A stretch of 64,000 nt of DNA from Ruegeria lacuscaerulensis. GTDB lineage: Bacteria; Pseudomonadota; Alphaproteobacteria; Rhodobacterales; Rhodobacteraceae. How positions within the stretch are numbered: the stretch's first letter is position 1; each line of letters starts with the position of its first letter. The stretch spans positions 35,043 through 99,042 of the forward strand of contig NZ_WPZL01000015.1 of assembly GCF_013031245.1 (NCBI RefSeq), written 5' to 3'. The translations under genes and the position numbers were made by a program. The notes beneath the pieces are model-generated. The model worked only from the letters and a program-made list of their open reading frames with translations, did no database searches and was not told the origin of the DNA. Shown piece by piece: positions 1 through 8,860 of this stretch.

Positions 1-420
1 GAGGACTGGCATCTCGGGATGGACGTCTATTTCATGAACGCGGTCCGTCCGACGCGGCTGGTGACACCTATCATGCAGGCGCAGGGCGGCGGGTCGATCA
101 TCAACATCTCAACCTTCGCCGCGTTCGAGCCGGACCCAATCTTCCCCACCTCGGGCGTATTTCGTGCCGGGCTGGCGGCGTTCACCAAGCTGTTCTCGGA
201 CCAGTACGCGGCCGACAACATCCGAATGAACAACGTCCTGCCCGGCTTCATCGACAGTCTGCCGGAGAAAGAGGAATTTCGATCCCGCATCCCGATGGGC
301 CGCTATGGGCGCAGCTATGAAGAGATCGCTTCGGTCGTTGCCATGCTGGCGTCCGAGGGGGGCGGTTACATCACCGGTCAGAACATCCGTGTCGATGGTG
401 GAATCACCCGGTCGGTCTGA
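1..420 (+). CDS. SDR family oxidoreductase, C-terminal part (5' end outside window)
   Basis: The reading frame is open from base 1 and ends at the TGA at 418-420, so only the last 139 residues are seen. It has the short-chain dehydrogenase C-terminal half: an IINIS strand (visible residues 33-37), an NNVLPG turn after the helix, and a closing GQNIRVDGG motif. The canonical catalytic Tyr-x3-Lys appears to be Ser51-x3-Arg55 in the visible fragment (the stretch reads TSGVFRAGLAAF), so normal SDR catalysis is doubtful unless my alignment by eye is shifted. It converges on the FAD oxidase gene with only two bases between stop codons. Family assignment is firm; substrate unknown. Confidence 0.85.
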   Translation, partial: EDWHLGMDVYFMNAVRPTRLVTPIMQAQGGGSIINISTFAAFEPDPIFPTSGVFRAGLAAFTKLFSDQYAADNIRMNNVLPGFIDSLPEKEEFRSRIPMGRYGRSYEEIASVVAMLASEGGGYITGQNIRVDGGITRSV

Positions 421-422
421 GG

Positions 423-1694
423 TCAGAACCGCGCTTTGATGAGATGTGTCAGTGCCGCGCCGGTTTCGAAATAGGCGCGGCGCAGGCCCGTCCAACTCTC
501 GCGATATTCTGAAACCGAGGGGACGGGCAACTGGCTGGGATCATTATTCAGCAGGCTTTCGGCCATCAGGCGGCCGAACACCGTGCCCGGTCCTATCCCC
601 CTCCCGGAAAAGCCGTGAACGGACAATGCGTTCGGACCGATCCGTGTAATCTTTGGAATGTGGTCCGAAGTCATGGCAATGCGCCCGTGCCATCCCTCGA
701 CCAATGGCTGATCGGCCAGCTGCGGGTAAAGCTCAGCCATCTTGCGCCGGACCCATCCTGAGTGCACTGCACGGCCCGCCTGCCCCAGATCGCCCATGCC
801 GCCAATGATGAACCGCCCCTCCTGATCCATTCGAAACGAGGTCATGATCAGGCCGGTATCCCAACAGCCTTCGCCACCCGGCAGCAGGCTGGCACGTAAA
901 TTGTCAGACAGCGGAGCGGTGGAATACTGGAAGTAATAAACAGGCACATAAGCAGGGGTCGATGCCTTTAGACTCTGGTGATAAGCATTGGTCGCCTGAA
1001 TCACTGACTTGGTGCGCACGGTGCCCTGAGCGGTATTTAGAAACCAGACACCATCGTATTGCTGCATGGATTCAACGGGGCTTTGCGTAAAAACCTGCGC
1101 TCCGGCCTCGGCGGCTGCGCGTGCCAATCCCCGGACATAAGCAAGCGGTTGGATTGTACCTGCTCGGGGGTCGAACAAGGCCCCATGGAATGCAGCGCTG
1201 CCGGTGCGCTGAATAGCCTGATCCGCAGAGAGTAATTCAACCGGTGCTCCCGATGCCGCGAGCTGTGTGTGGCGGGCCTGTAAGTCCTTCAAACCAGACG
1301 TGGAATGCGCACAGTGGAGAGTTCCACTACGCACCGGTTCGCAGTCGATCCCATGCCGATCGATCAGGTCAAACACATCCGCGGGAGCTGCGGCCAGCAA
1401 GTCGATCAGCCGATCCCCGGCCTCGCCCCCCAGATGCGCGCGGATATCGGCAGGCGGCAGCCACAGCCCTGCATTCGCCAGTCCCACATTGCGGCCCGAG
1501 CCACCATGACCGATTTCCTGCGCCTCCAGCAGGCAGACCGTCGCCCCCGCCCTTGCCGCCGTCAGCGCGGCGGAACAGCCAGTGTAGCCGCCGCCAATTA
1601 CTGCCAGATCGACGGTCAGTTTGCCGGTCAGAGGGGCGCTGTCGACATGCTCACGGCAGGTTTTCAACCACAGGGACTGATCATGGTCGCTCAC
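423..1694 (-). CDS. FAD-dependent amine/amino-acid oxidoreductase (DAO family)
   Basis: 423 residues, about the usual length for glycine/D-amino-acid oxidase (DAO/PuuB-like) proteins. The N-terminal Rossmann motif is VIGGGYTG (residues 32-39), and a late HGFSGRGIGPG segment near residue 360 is typical of the second FAD contact. Such enzymes oxidise a C-N bond of an amine or amino acid with FAD and oxygen or another acceptor. The start is GTG at 1692-1694, chosen because an AAGGAG ribosome site lies about six bases upstream. It is the last gene of a leftward three-gene operon with the acyltransferase-like and E1 genes, suggesting it feeds an imine- or aldehyde-derived 2-oxoacid into them. Substrate not predictable. 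Confidence 0.85.
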   Translation of the reverse strand: MSDHDQSLWLKTCREHVDSAPLTGKLTVDLAVIGGGYTGCSAALTAARAGATVCLLEAQEIGHGGSGRNVGLANAGLWLPPADIRAHLGGEAGDRLIDLLAAAPADVFDLIDRHGIDCEPVRSGTLHCAHSTSGLKDLQARHTQLAASGAPVELLSADQAIQRTGSAAFHGALFDPRAGTIQPLAYVRGLARAAAEAGAQVFTQSPVESMQQYDGVWFLNTAQGTVRTKSVIQATNAYHQSLKASTPAYVPVYYFQYSTAPLSDNLRASLLPGGEGCWDTGLIMTSFRMDQEGRFIIGGMGDLGQAGRAVHSGWVRRKMAELYPQLADQPLVEGWHGRIAMTSDHIPKITRIGPNALSVHGFSGRGIGPGTVFGRLMAESLLNNDPSQLPVPSVSEYRESWTGLRRAYFETGAALTHLIKARF

Positions 1695-1733
1695 TTCCGG
1701 CTCCTTGAAATTGCAAAGATCATCAAGCCGGAC

Positions 1734-2768
1734 TCAGCCGGTTGCAAGCGCCCTTTGGTCCTCACGCCCCATGGCAATCAGGAAAGGCTGCGCATCCTGC
1801 TGTACCTGAAAGGCAGCCTTGCTCCCCATGCCGCGCCAATCCGCCAGAACCAGCGATTGCGCCACCGCCCCACCCAGGGTTGCACCCGGACCGGTGACGA
1901 TGAACAGGTCGGGGGCGAACTCGCGCGCGGCCGTTTGGATCGCAAGGGTGAAGTCATAGGTTTCGGTCACCTGATGGCCCAGCGTATACTCCCACAACGC
2001 CTGCGTATCCGTCGCGCCTGGCCACCAGATTTTGCCACGCCCGTCGATCAGGGGACGTTCGGGCTGGCCAAACAGGTCCATTCCCAGCCGCGTACGCCCC
2101 TCAGCGGCCACCGGAGCCTGCAGGTGTGTATGGAACGCGGCATGGTTCGCCAACCGCATGGGGAACCGTTCCTGCACAACCGGCTGAGAGGTTTCGAATG
2201 CCTTCAGCCCGTTTTCGTTGCCTGCCAGAACCAGCATCCCGCCCAGATCAATCGACAGCGCCAGATCGTGCCCGTCCATAGCGTTGATGCCTGCCACATC
2301 CGCCAGCAAATCGGCCTTCCTTTCCGGATCGTCCTGCCAGTCATCACCGGTGAACGGATAGACCAGCTGCCCGCCGATCAGATGGTCCTGCATCAGTGTT
2401 CCCATCGTATTCACGACGCGGAACCCGTTCTGCGGCGATAGCGCACCTCCGGCGGCCAGAGCGATATACCATCCCATCGAATTGCCCGTAACGGCGACCA
2501 CCTCGATGTCGTCCGCCAAAGCCTGCGCATCGGCCAGCGATGCCGCATAGATCAGGGGAGAGGCCATATCTCCTCGGGAATATTTCGCCACCGTGTACCG
2601 GGCAGCACCGTCCAGTGCGGTCACTGCATCCTGCCCGGTCTCGGATCTGATGGCGTCAAAATCGTGGAACATCTCCATGCAGTCCGAATGATGGCGATGC
2701 AGATAGCCTAGCTCGGGTTTGTAATAGGTGCCCCTGCCGGGGCAGATGACAACGGCAGTGCGGGTCAT
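1734..2768 (-). CDS. Acyltransferase-fold protein (FabD/malonyltransferase-like)
   Basis: 344 residues. The start is the ATG at 2766-2768, which overlaps the TGA of the upstream E1 gene (ATGA arrangement); a longer frame reaching 2954 would run inside the E1 gene and is rejected. It has an acyltransferase nucleophile elbow GNSMG with Ser97 and a matching His213 in the NHAAFHTH segment, the Ser-His pair of FabD-type acyltransferases. The rest is divergent from true FabD and it is not in a fatty-acid locus. Translational coupling to a 2-oxoacid dehydrogenase E1 suggests it handles an acyl group produced or consumed by that enzyme. Role inferred; family fold moderately sure. Confidence 0.7.
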   Translation of the reverse strand: MTRTAVVICPGRGTYYKPELGYLHRHHSDCMEMFHDFDAIRSETGQDAVTALDGAARYTVAKYSRGDMASPLIYAASLADAQALADDIEVVAVTGNSMGWYIALAAGGALSPQNGFRVVNTMGTLMQDHLIGGQLVYPFTGDDWQDDPERKADLLADVAGINAMDGHDLALSIDLGGMLVLAGNENGLKAFETSQPVVQERFPMRLANHAAFHTHLQAPVAAEGRTRLGMDLFGQPERPLIDGRGKIWWPGATDTQALWEYTLGHQVTETYDFTLAIQTAAREFAPDLFIVTGPGATLGGAVAQSLVLADWRGMGSKAAFQVQQDAQPFLIAMGREDQRALATG

Positions 2769-4957
2769 GCTTTGCCTCCGGTCAGGTTCAAGGCGGCGGC
2801 TACAATCCCGTCTTTCGACGGCAATGGAGCAGCGTAGGCCGGTCCGGTGGCGATGAAGCAGTCCTCGGCCACGACGCGGGCGATTGGGGTGTCGGCGTCT
2901 TCTTGGGCAAAGAAGGTCATCAACGCCTCGGATTGACTGCCGGTGCGGCGGCATTCGTCGACGATCAGGATGTTTTTGCAGCCATTGGCGGCATCACGCA
3001 GCGCCTCTGTCGGCAGTGGTGCCAGCCAGCGCATGTCAATGACGCGGGTCTTCACACCGGCGGCGTCAAGCTCGGGCAAGGCCTGTTGTGACAGGTAATG
3101 TCCGTTGCCATATGTGACGATGGCCAGATCAGTTCCATCTCCGTGGACCCCGACCTCGCCTAAGGCGATGAGCCGGTCCGGCGAAGGATAGGTGGTCATC
3201 CAACCGGCATCCTGTGCCTCATGCAAATCGCGCATCGGGTACAGCGCGATGGGTTCCAGAAACACCACCACGCGCTGTTCCTCGCGCGCCAGCCGCACGC
3301 ATTCGCGCAGCATCCGCGCCGCATCCGCGCCGGTCGAGGGACAGGCAATGATCACACCGGGAATATCGCGCAACACAGCCAGGGAATTGTCGTTGTGAAA
3401 ATGCCCGCCAAACCCCTTCTGATACCCCAACCCCGCAATCCGCAGAACCATCGGGTTGGTGAACTGCCCATTCGAGAAAAACGGCAGGGTCGCGGCCTCG
3501 CCCCGTATTTGATCCTCGGCATTGTGCAGATAGGCGAGGAACTGGATTTCGGGGATGGGGACAAACCCGTTATGCCCCATGCCGATGGCAAGCCCCAGAA
3601 TGGACTGTTCATCCAGCAGCGTGTCGATCACCCGGTCCGGGCCAAAGCGCTGCTGCAGTTTCTGCGTTACACCGTAAACACCACCCTTGCGCCCGACGTC
3701 TTCACCCATGCAGACGATTTCGCCATGTTCCAGCATCAGATCGGTTAGTGCCCAGTTGATCAGACGGCTCATCGGCTGAGGCTCGTCCATCACACGCATG
3801 TCACCGCCAAAGGCTTTGACGCGGGCCTCGGAACCGGGGCCGTTGGTGGGCTTAAAAGCGCGCTTGGGCGGGATCAGACTGGCCATCACGTCTGAGGCGC
3901 TGGCCAGATGCGGGCGCGTCGCCGCTTCGGCCGCAATTCGGTCGGTGCGGGCGCAGGTGTCCTGATAGATCTTCAGCGCCTGATCCGGCGATAGTGCACC
4001 AGCCTGATCCAGCAGACGCACAGTATGCAGCAACGGATCGTTGGCTTCATCAGCCTCGACCTCGGATTTTGGCAGATAGGTGGTGGGAACATCCGCTCCG
4101 GCATGGCCATAAAGGCGCACCGTTGTCAGGTGAAGGAAGGCGGGCCTTCTGCGGGCGCGGACGTAGTCGGCGGCCTCTTTCGCCGTGGCATAGGTTTCAT
4201 AAATATCCAGCCCATTGGCCCGGAAATACTTGATCCCCGGGCGATGCTCCATTGACGCCTGAATCCAACCCTTCGGCGTTTTCACCGATATGCCGATCCC
4301 GTTATCCTCACACACAAACAGCAGCGGCAGTGGCGTCGACTGCACACTGGTCCAGCCCGCCGTGTTGATTGCCCCCTGCGCCGTCGAATGGTTGGCCGAG
4401 GCATCGCCAAATGAGCACATTGCGATCCCATCCTCAGGCAATTCCCGATGCTCAGGATCATGTCTGCGCGCCGCACCCAGCGAATACGCCGCGCCCACCG
4501 CTTTGGGCAGATGGCTCGCGATAGTCGAGGTTTGCGGCGGGATCGTCAGAGCCTTGGACCCCAGCACCTTGTGCCGCCCTCCCGAGGTGGGGTCTTCCTT
4601 GGAACATGCAAAACTCAACAACATGTCCCACGCGATTTGCTGGCCGGGCACCTGTTCCGCGCGGGCGATCTGAAACGCCGCGTCGCGGTAATGCAGAAAC
4701 GCTATGTCCGTAGGGCGCAGAGCGTGTGCCACCGCCGCCATCCCCTCGTGCCCGGACGACCCGATGGTATAGAACCCCTGCCCGGCTTTTTGCATTGCAC
4801 GGCTGGTCCGATCCAACGCCCGGCTAAGGACCTGCGACCGGAACAGAGACACGGCATCCGTCTTACCCAGCCCCGCCTGCGGGGTCGCGCCATCGGGAAA
4901 GTCACGTCTGGCAACCCGGTTCAGGAAATTTTCGTGAACGATCTGAGCCCGATCCAT
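2765..4957 (-). CDS. Fused alpha/beta 2-oxoacid dehydrogenase E1 (thiamine diphosphate enzyme)
   Basis: 730 residues carrying both E1 subunits in one chain. The alpha half (about 1-345) has the ThDP/Mg site starting SFGDASAN and ending EDNGIG. The beta half (about 385-730) starts with a MGEDVGRKGGVYGVT stretch, the classic transketolase-like beta entry, and contains RVIDTLLDEQSILG. This is the branched-chain/acetoin/pyruvate E1 family, decarboxylating a 2-oxoacid. No E2 or E3 gene lies beside it, so the acceptor is unclear: either the chromosomal E2/E3 is used or the acyl group goes elsewhere, perhaps to the coupled acyltransferase-like protein. The gene is divergent from the LysR gene, its likely regulator. 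Confidence 0.88.
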   Translation of the reverse strand: MDRAQIVHENFLNRVARRDFPDGATPQAGLGKTDAVSLFRSQVLSRALDRTSRAMQKAGQGFYTIGSSGHEGMAAVAHALRPTDIAFLHYRDAAFQIARAEQVPGQQIAWDMLLSFACSKEDPTSGGRHKVLGSKALTIPPQTSTIASHLPKAVGAAYSLGAARRHDPEHRELPEDGIAMCSFGDASANHSTAQGAINTAGWTSVQSTPLPLLFVCEDNGIGISVKTPKGWIQASMEHRPGIKYFRANGLDIYETYATAKEAADYVRARRRPAFLHLTTVRLYGHAGADVPTTYLPKSEVEADEANDPLLHTVRLLDQAGALSPDQALKIYQDTCARTDRIAAEAATRPHLASASDVMASLIPPKRAFKPTNGPGSEARVKAFGGDMRVMDEPQPMSRLINWALTDLMLEHGEIVCMGEDVGRKGGVYGVTQKLQQRFGPDRVIDTLLDEQSILGLAIGMGHNGFVPIPEIQFLAYLHNAEDQIRGEAATLPFFSNGQFTNPMVLRIAGLGYQKGFGGHFHNDNSLAVLRDIPGVIIACPSTGADAARMLRECVRLAREEQRVVVFLEPIALYPMRDLHEAQDAGWMTTYPSPDRLIALGEVGVHGDGTDLAIVTYGNGHYLSQQALPELDAAGVKTRVIDMRWLAPLPTEALRDAANGCKNILIVDECRRTGSQSEALMTFFAQEDADTPIARVVAEDCFIATGPAYAAPLPSKDGIVAAALNLTGGKA

Positions 4958-5196
4958 GGCGTCTTCCTCAGTAGTCTGCGGTTACGGGTTGGCGGTTGCA
5001 GCCGGTAAACGGCGAACCTTTCTTGCAGGCTTTTGATGACATTGGCAAAAGAAAGCCGCAACCGTCCCGGAGATATCCATACATACTGCTGTGCTGGGTC
5101 ATATTCGTTTGCCTAAATTAAAACCTGCATTTGTATCAGGCTGGCGGTTTGCAAATGCCAGTGATAATCCGTCCGAAAGGTATGAGGATTAATCAT

Positions 5197-6102
5197 ATGA
5201 TAGCGCCACGTCGTTTCCTGCCCTCCATCCCTTCATTGCTGGCCCTCGAAGCCGTCGACCGCCTTGGCAGCGCGTCTGCCGCCGCAGAAGAACTGTCCCT
5301 GACCCAAAGCGCGGTCAGTCGACAGCTCAAGTCAATGGAAGAACAACTGGGTGTCGATCTGATCCAGCGCAGTCAGATGCGGCTGCATCTGACGCCGGCA
5401 GCAAAAGAATATGTTCAGGTTGCCCGAACGGCGCTGAACCAACTGGCGCAGGCGTCGCTGAAACTCAAAGCCAACCCAACTGGCGGATCGCTGAACTTGT
5501 CGATCCTGCCCGCGTTCGGAATGCATTGGCTTGCCCCACGCCTTCAGGATTTCGCGCGCCAACACCCCGAAGTGACAGTCAACCTCAACACACGTCTGCG
5601 GCCGTTCGATTTTGAAACCGAACATTTCGACGCCGCCATTCACTTTGGTCAACGGGACTGGGCCGGAGTGAACTATCTGCCCATCATGCGCGAGGATGTG
5701 ATGCCGGTTTGCGCACCGGATTTGTTGCCGCAAAATGCAGGTGATATCGGATGGCTGACGAACGCGCCCTTGCTGCACATTGAGACACGGCCCGACGCCT
5801 GGGAAAGATGGTTTGCCGCTCAGGGGCATAAGGTGTCCGGAATTGGCGGAATGCTGTTCGACCAGTTCTCAACCATGGGCCAGGCTACAATTCACGGGCT
5901 CGGCGTGGCGCTGCTCCCCAGTTACCTGATCGAAGATGACCTCCGGACCGGGCGGCTGGTACCGGCCTGGCAAGGGCCGGGGGTAAGTTTGGGTGACTTT
6001 TTTCTGGTTTGGCCACAAACCCGCGCGGAATCCGAGCCGCTGAAGTCCTTTCGTCTCTGGCTGCAAGGGCAGATTGACAAAAATCCATCCCGCGAGTCCT
6101 GA
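5197..6102 (+). CDS. LysR-family transcriptional regulator (GcvA-like)
   Basis: 301 residues. N-terminal winged helix-turn-helix at about 8-66 (PSLLALEAVDRLGSASAAAE, then LTQSAVSRQLKSMEEQLGV) and a C-terminal periplasmic-binding-like effector domain. The start at 5197 is preferred because GAGG lies nine bases upstream; in-frame ATGs at 5131 and 5182 have poor or overlapping ribosome sites. The gene is divergent from the E1/acyltransferase/FAD-oxidase operon across a 239-bp gap, the usual arrangement when a LysR protein controls the neighbouring operon and itself. The GcvA-like branch often responds to amino acids. Effector unknown. Confidence 0.9.
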   Translation: MIAPRRFLPSIPSLLALEAVDRLGSASAAAEELSLTQSAVSRQLKSMEEQLGVDLIQRSQMRLHLTPAAKEYVQVARTALNQLAQASLKLKANPTGGSLNLSILPAFGMHWLAPRLQDFARQHPEVTVNLNTRLRPFDFETEHFDAAIHFGQRDWAGVNYLPIMREDVMPVCAPDLLPQNAGDIGWLTNAPLLHIETRPDAWERWFAAQGHKVSGIGGMLFDQFSTMGQATIHGLGVALLPSYLIEDDLRTGRLVPAWQGPGVSLGDFFLVWPQTRAESEPLKSFRLWLQGQIDKNPSRES

Positions 6103-6153
6103 ACGTCACGCAAACATGCGCGGCCTTCGGCCTTGCGTCCTGCGGACAGCAGG

Positions 6154-6194
6154 GGGCCAGGCAGGCGCGGGCTGTGCCCGCGCCTGCCTGGCCC
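6154..6194. terminator. Perfect 19-bp hairpin between convergent genes
   Basis: Left arm 6154-6172 and right arm 6176-6194 are exact reverse complements around a 3-base loop, extremely G+C rich. It lies between the stops of the LysR gene and the acyl-CoA dehydrogenase gene, so it could end transcription from both sides. There is no T-tract on either side, so it is not a textbook intrinsic terminator. Confidence 0.6.
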
Positions 6195-6253
6195 AACGGG
6201 AGGAGATGTTTCTTAAGCAACATTGACGACGGGCGGGAGGTACCGCGTCGTAT

Positions 6254-7411
6254 TCAGGTATCCAAAGACCGGGCGATGAGCTCTTTCATGATCTCATTGG
6301 TACCGCCATAGATCATCTGAACGCGCGCATCCGCGTAGAGGCGGGCAATGGGGTATTCCATCATGAACCCGTATCCGCCAAACAGCTGAAGACACTCGTG
6401 CATGATCTCGTTCTGTACTTCCGAGCCCCAGTATTTCACCATCGAGGCCGCCGCAGCATCCAAGGTGCCCGCTTCAATCCGTGCGACGCAATCATTGACA
6501 AAGCTGCGCAGAACTTCGGCTTTGGTCTTGCACTCCGCCAGTTTGAACCGTGTGTTCTGGAAATCCATTACCCGTTGCCCGAAAGCCTTGCGTTCCTGCG
6601 TGTATTTCACCGTTTCCGAAATGGCGAAATCAATCGCGCCCAGCGCACCGATGCCGATCGTCAGACGTTCCCATGGCAGTTGTCTCATCATCTGATAGAA
6701 GCCCTGGCCCTCTTCGGCGCCAATGAGATTGGTCATCGGTACTTTGACGTCTTCAAAGAACAGCTCGGCAGTGTCATTGGCCTTCATGCCCAACTTCCTG
6801 AGGTTACGCCCTTTGCGGAACCCGTCTGCGTCGTCGGTTTCAACGGCAATCAGCGACACGCCCTTGGAGCCAACGGCCCTGTCCGTTTTACAGGCCACCA
6901 GAATCAGGTCCGCCGACTGCCCGTTGGTGATGAAGATCTTGGATCCGTTCAGCCGGTATGAATTCCCGTCCTTGTCGGCCGTCGTCCGAATGGACTGCAC
7001 ATCCGAACCTGTGCTGGGTTCGGTCATGGCCAGCGCGCCTACCATCTCGCCCGACGCCAGGCGAGGCAGCCATTTCTGCTTTTGATCTTCGCTTCCGTAA
7101 GCTGCCAGGTAATGGATTACTATGAATTGAATGCCAACCCCCCATCCGGTATCGCCATGGGCGGCTTGTTCGTAGATCGTGACGGCGTCAAAACCGACGC
7201 CACCTCCGACACCACCGTAAGCTTCAGGTATCGCACCGGCCATCAACCCGGCCTCTCCTGCCTTTTGCCATATGTCACGGTCGACGATGCCGTTCTCGTT
7301 CCAGCGCTCGATATTGGGAACCAGTTCATCCTCCATGAACCGGTTCGCCATTTCCGCAAACATCTGGTGTTCATCGGTCACCCAACTGGCAGTGGTGGTG
7401 AAAAGCGGCAT
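6254..7411 (-). CDS. Acyl-CoA dehydrogenase
   Basis: 385 residues, the normal family length. It has the FAD/substrate signature GALAMTEPSTGSD, the ERKAFGQRV segment and the C-terminal MIYGGTNEIM. It oxidises an acyl-CoA to the 2-enoyl-CoA, passing electrons to ETF. In the C-terminal motif Gly stands where medium-chain enzymes carry the catalytic Glu (IYEGT), so the base must come from another position, as in isovaleryl-CoA or long-chain types. The start at 7411 has a strong GGGAGGA site about seven bases upstream. It follows the TetR gene on the same strand, and the pair probably forms one unit under that repressor. Confidence 0.93.
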   Translation of the reverse strand: MPLFTTTASWVTDEHQMFAEMANRFMEDELVPNIERWNENGIVDRDIWQKAGEAGLMAGAIPEAYGGVGGGVGFDAVTIYEQAAHGDTGWGVGIQFIVIHYLAAYGSEDQKQKWLPRLASGEMVGALAMTEPSTGSDVQSIRTTADKDGNSYRLNGSKIFITNGQSADLILVACKTDRAVGSKGVSLIAVETDDADGFRKGRNLRKLGMKANDTAELFFEDVKVPMTNLIGAEEGQGFYQMMRQLPWERLTIGIGALGAIDFAISETVKYTQERKAFGQRVMDFQNTRFKLAECKTKAEVLRSFVNDCVARIEAGTLDAAAASMVKYWGSEVQNEIMHECLQLFGGYGFMMEYPIARLYADARVQMIYGGTNEIMKELIARSLDT

Positions 7412-7518
7412 GCATGGTCCTCCCGATTCAATTTTCGGTCAGAGTAGCTTTGGATTTTGCATGGTCCAATCCGTCAAACGGGTTGCTACGCAACGTCTTT
7501 TTGGCGACAGAGCCCCGT

Positions 7519-8082
7519 TTACGCCAACGCGTTGTCCAGAAGAACCTGTGCTGCTGCCTTGGCGTCCTGCGCCGCATCGCAGGTTTTGAGAAGCACAGTC
7601 GTCACGATCGCGCCTTCCTGCAACAACATGATCTGGCAGCCCAGCTTTTCCGGATCGCGCGCACCAGCCTTGCGCGCCAGATCTGTGAAATAGTCCAGCA
7701 GAAGACGCTTGTGCTCGGCCGCCTGCACGTGGATCGGGTGATCCTGATCCTGATACTCGGCCCCCGCCTTGATGAACATGCAGCCGCGAAACCCATCCTC
7801 ATTGAACCACTCGCCAAGCGCATCGAAACTGGCAATCAACTGACCGGCGGGAGTATCCGCAAGAATTTCGATCCGGCGCATGAAATCGTTCCGGAAATTC
7901 TCGTCCCGTAACCGCAAGGCCGCCAGGATCAGCTCTTCCTTGGTGCGAAAGTGTTTGTACATCGACGTTTTCGACACGCCCGTTTCAACCACCAGTTTGT
8001 CCATCCCAGTGGCGTGAAATCCGTCGCGGTAAAAGACCTGCAACGCATTGCGGACCAGTTCGTCACGTTTGTTGGGGCGCAT
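7519..8082 (-). CDS. TetR-family transcriptional regulator
   Basis: 187 residues. The N-terminal helix-turn-helix is at about residues 24-48 (VVETGVSKTSMYKHFRTKEE), followed by an all-helical ligand domain. A perfect 16-bp inverted repeat lies 16 bases upstream of its start, and two one-mismatch copies lie before the divergent gene, so autoregulation and control of both flanking transcripts are likely. The downstream acyl-CoA dehydrogenase on the same strand suggests an acyl-CoA or fatty-acid-type ligand, but this is inference. The intergenic space to that gene is 107 bp. Confidence 0.92.
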   Translation of the reverse strand: MRPNKRDELVRNALQVFYRDGFHATGMDKLVVETGVSKTSMYKHFRTKEELILAALRLRDENFRNDFMRRIEILADTPAGQLIASFDALGEWFNEDGFRGCMFIKAGAEYQDQDHPIHVQAAEHKRLLLDYFTDLARKAGARDPEKLGCQIMLLQEGAIVTTVLLKTCDAAQDAKAAAQVLLDNALA

Positions 8083-8097
8083 GAGGTGGCTCCTGAG

Positions 8098-8113
8098 TGT
8101 ACAGATCAGTACA
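8098..8113. promoter_or_regulatory. TetR operator candidate 1
   Basis: TGTACAGATCAGTACA fits the inverted-repeat pattern TGTAC-N-GATC-N-GTACA exactly. It lies 16 bases from the start of the TetR gene and would cover its promoter or leader. Confidence 0.65.
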
Positions 8114-8227
8114 TAGTACTAATCGAACCGGACTGCAATAACTGAGCATTAAACCCTTGTTTTTACTACAACCCAAAGAACACTCGGCAGCGGAGCAGAC
8201 ATATTTTCAAAATTGGACTTGAAAACA

Positions 8228-8243
8228 TTTACCGATCAGTACA
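8228..8243. promoter_or_regulatory. TetR operator candidate 2
   Basis: TTTACCGATCAGTACA matches the same inverted-repeat pattern with one mismatch. It is 30 bp from candidate 3, about three helical turns, which would place two dimers on one DNA face. Confidence 0.6.
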
Positions 8244-8257
8244 CATTGAAAGCAAGA

Positions 8258-8273
8258 TGTACCGATCTGTAAA
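8258..8273. promoter_or_regulatory. TetR operator candidate 3
   Basis: TGTACCGATCTGTAAA matches the pattern with one mismatch. With candidate 2 it sits upstream of the rightward DUF1348 and flavin-protein genes. Confidence 0.6.
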
Positions 8274-8383
8274 CCTTGGAGCGATCAGATGCGACGCCGT
8301 GCCAGCCCATTCTCATCCCAGTACGTCCCATTTCTTTTGAGCCTCGCGCTTTTGGCCGCCTCGTTGACGTGAAAGACCAGCTG

Positions 8384-8848
8384 ATGACCCGCCCCCCTCT
8401 GCCCCCTTTCACAACGGAAACCGCCAGTCAGAAAGTCCGCATGGCAGAAAATGGCTGGAATAGCCGTAATGCCGATGTGGTGACACCGGCCTATACCGAA
8501 GACAGCCAGTGGCGGAACCGGGCCGAGTTCATCAGTGGGCATGATGAAATCCACGCCTTTTTGACCCGCAAGTGGCACAGGGAACTGGATTACCGGTTGA
8601 TCAAAGAGCTGTGGGCGTTCTCAGGCAACCGCATCGCCGTGCGGTATGCGTATGAGTGGCATGACGACAGCGGCCAGTGGTTTCGATCCTATGGCAACGA
8701 AAACTGGGAATTCACCGGAGATGGCAGAATGGCCAAACGGCACGCGTCACTGAATGATTTGCCAATTACCGAAGCGGAACGCCTGTTTCGCTGGCCGCCA
8801 GGACCTCGCCCCGAAGATCACCCGGGCCTCTCGGACCTGGGCCTTTAG
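8384..8848 (+). CDS. DUF1348 / NTF2-like small protein
   Basis: 154 residues from the ATG at 8384. The frame is open back to a TTG at 8276, but the family start (a short RPPLPPF leader) fits 8384. The body, with [16 protein letters not shown] and [10 protein letters not shown], belongs to the DUF1348 branch of the nuclear transport factor 2-like superfamily, small cone-shaped folds that bind hydrophobic ligands or act as minor enzymes. It is followed after 12 bp by a pyridoxamine-phosphate-oxidase-like gene, so the two are probably co-transcribed and controlled by the TetR sites upstream. Function unknown. Confidence 0.8.
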   Translation: MTRPPLPPFTTETASQKVRMAENGWNSRNADVVTPAYTEDSQWRNRAEFISGHDEIHAFLTRKWHRELDYRLIKELWAFSGNRIAVRYAYEWHDDSGQWFRSYGNENWEFTGDGRMAKRHASLNDLPITEAERLFRWPPGPRPEDHPGLSDLGL

Positions 8849-8860
8849 AAAGGACATCCC

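Noticed and set aside
1305..2441. 378-residue plus-strand frame over the FAD oxidase and acyltransferase genes
   Set aside because: Shadow frame crossing two real genes, no ribosome site or domain.
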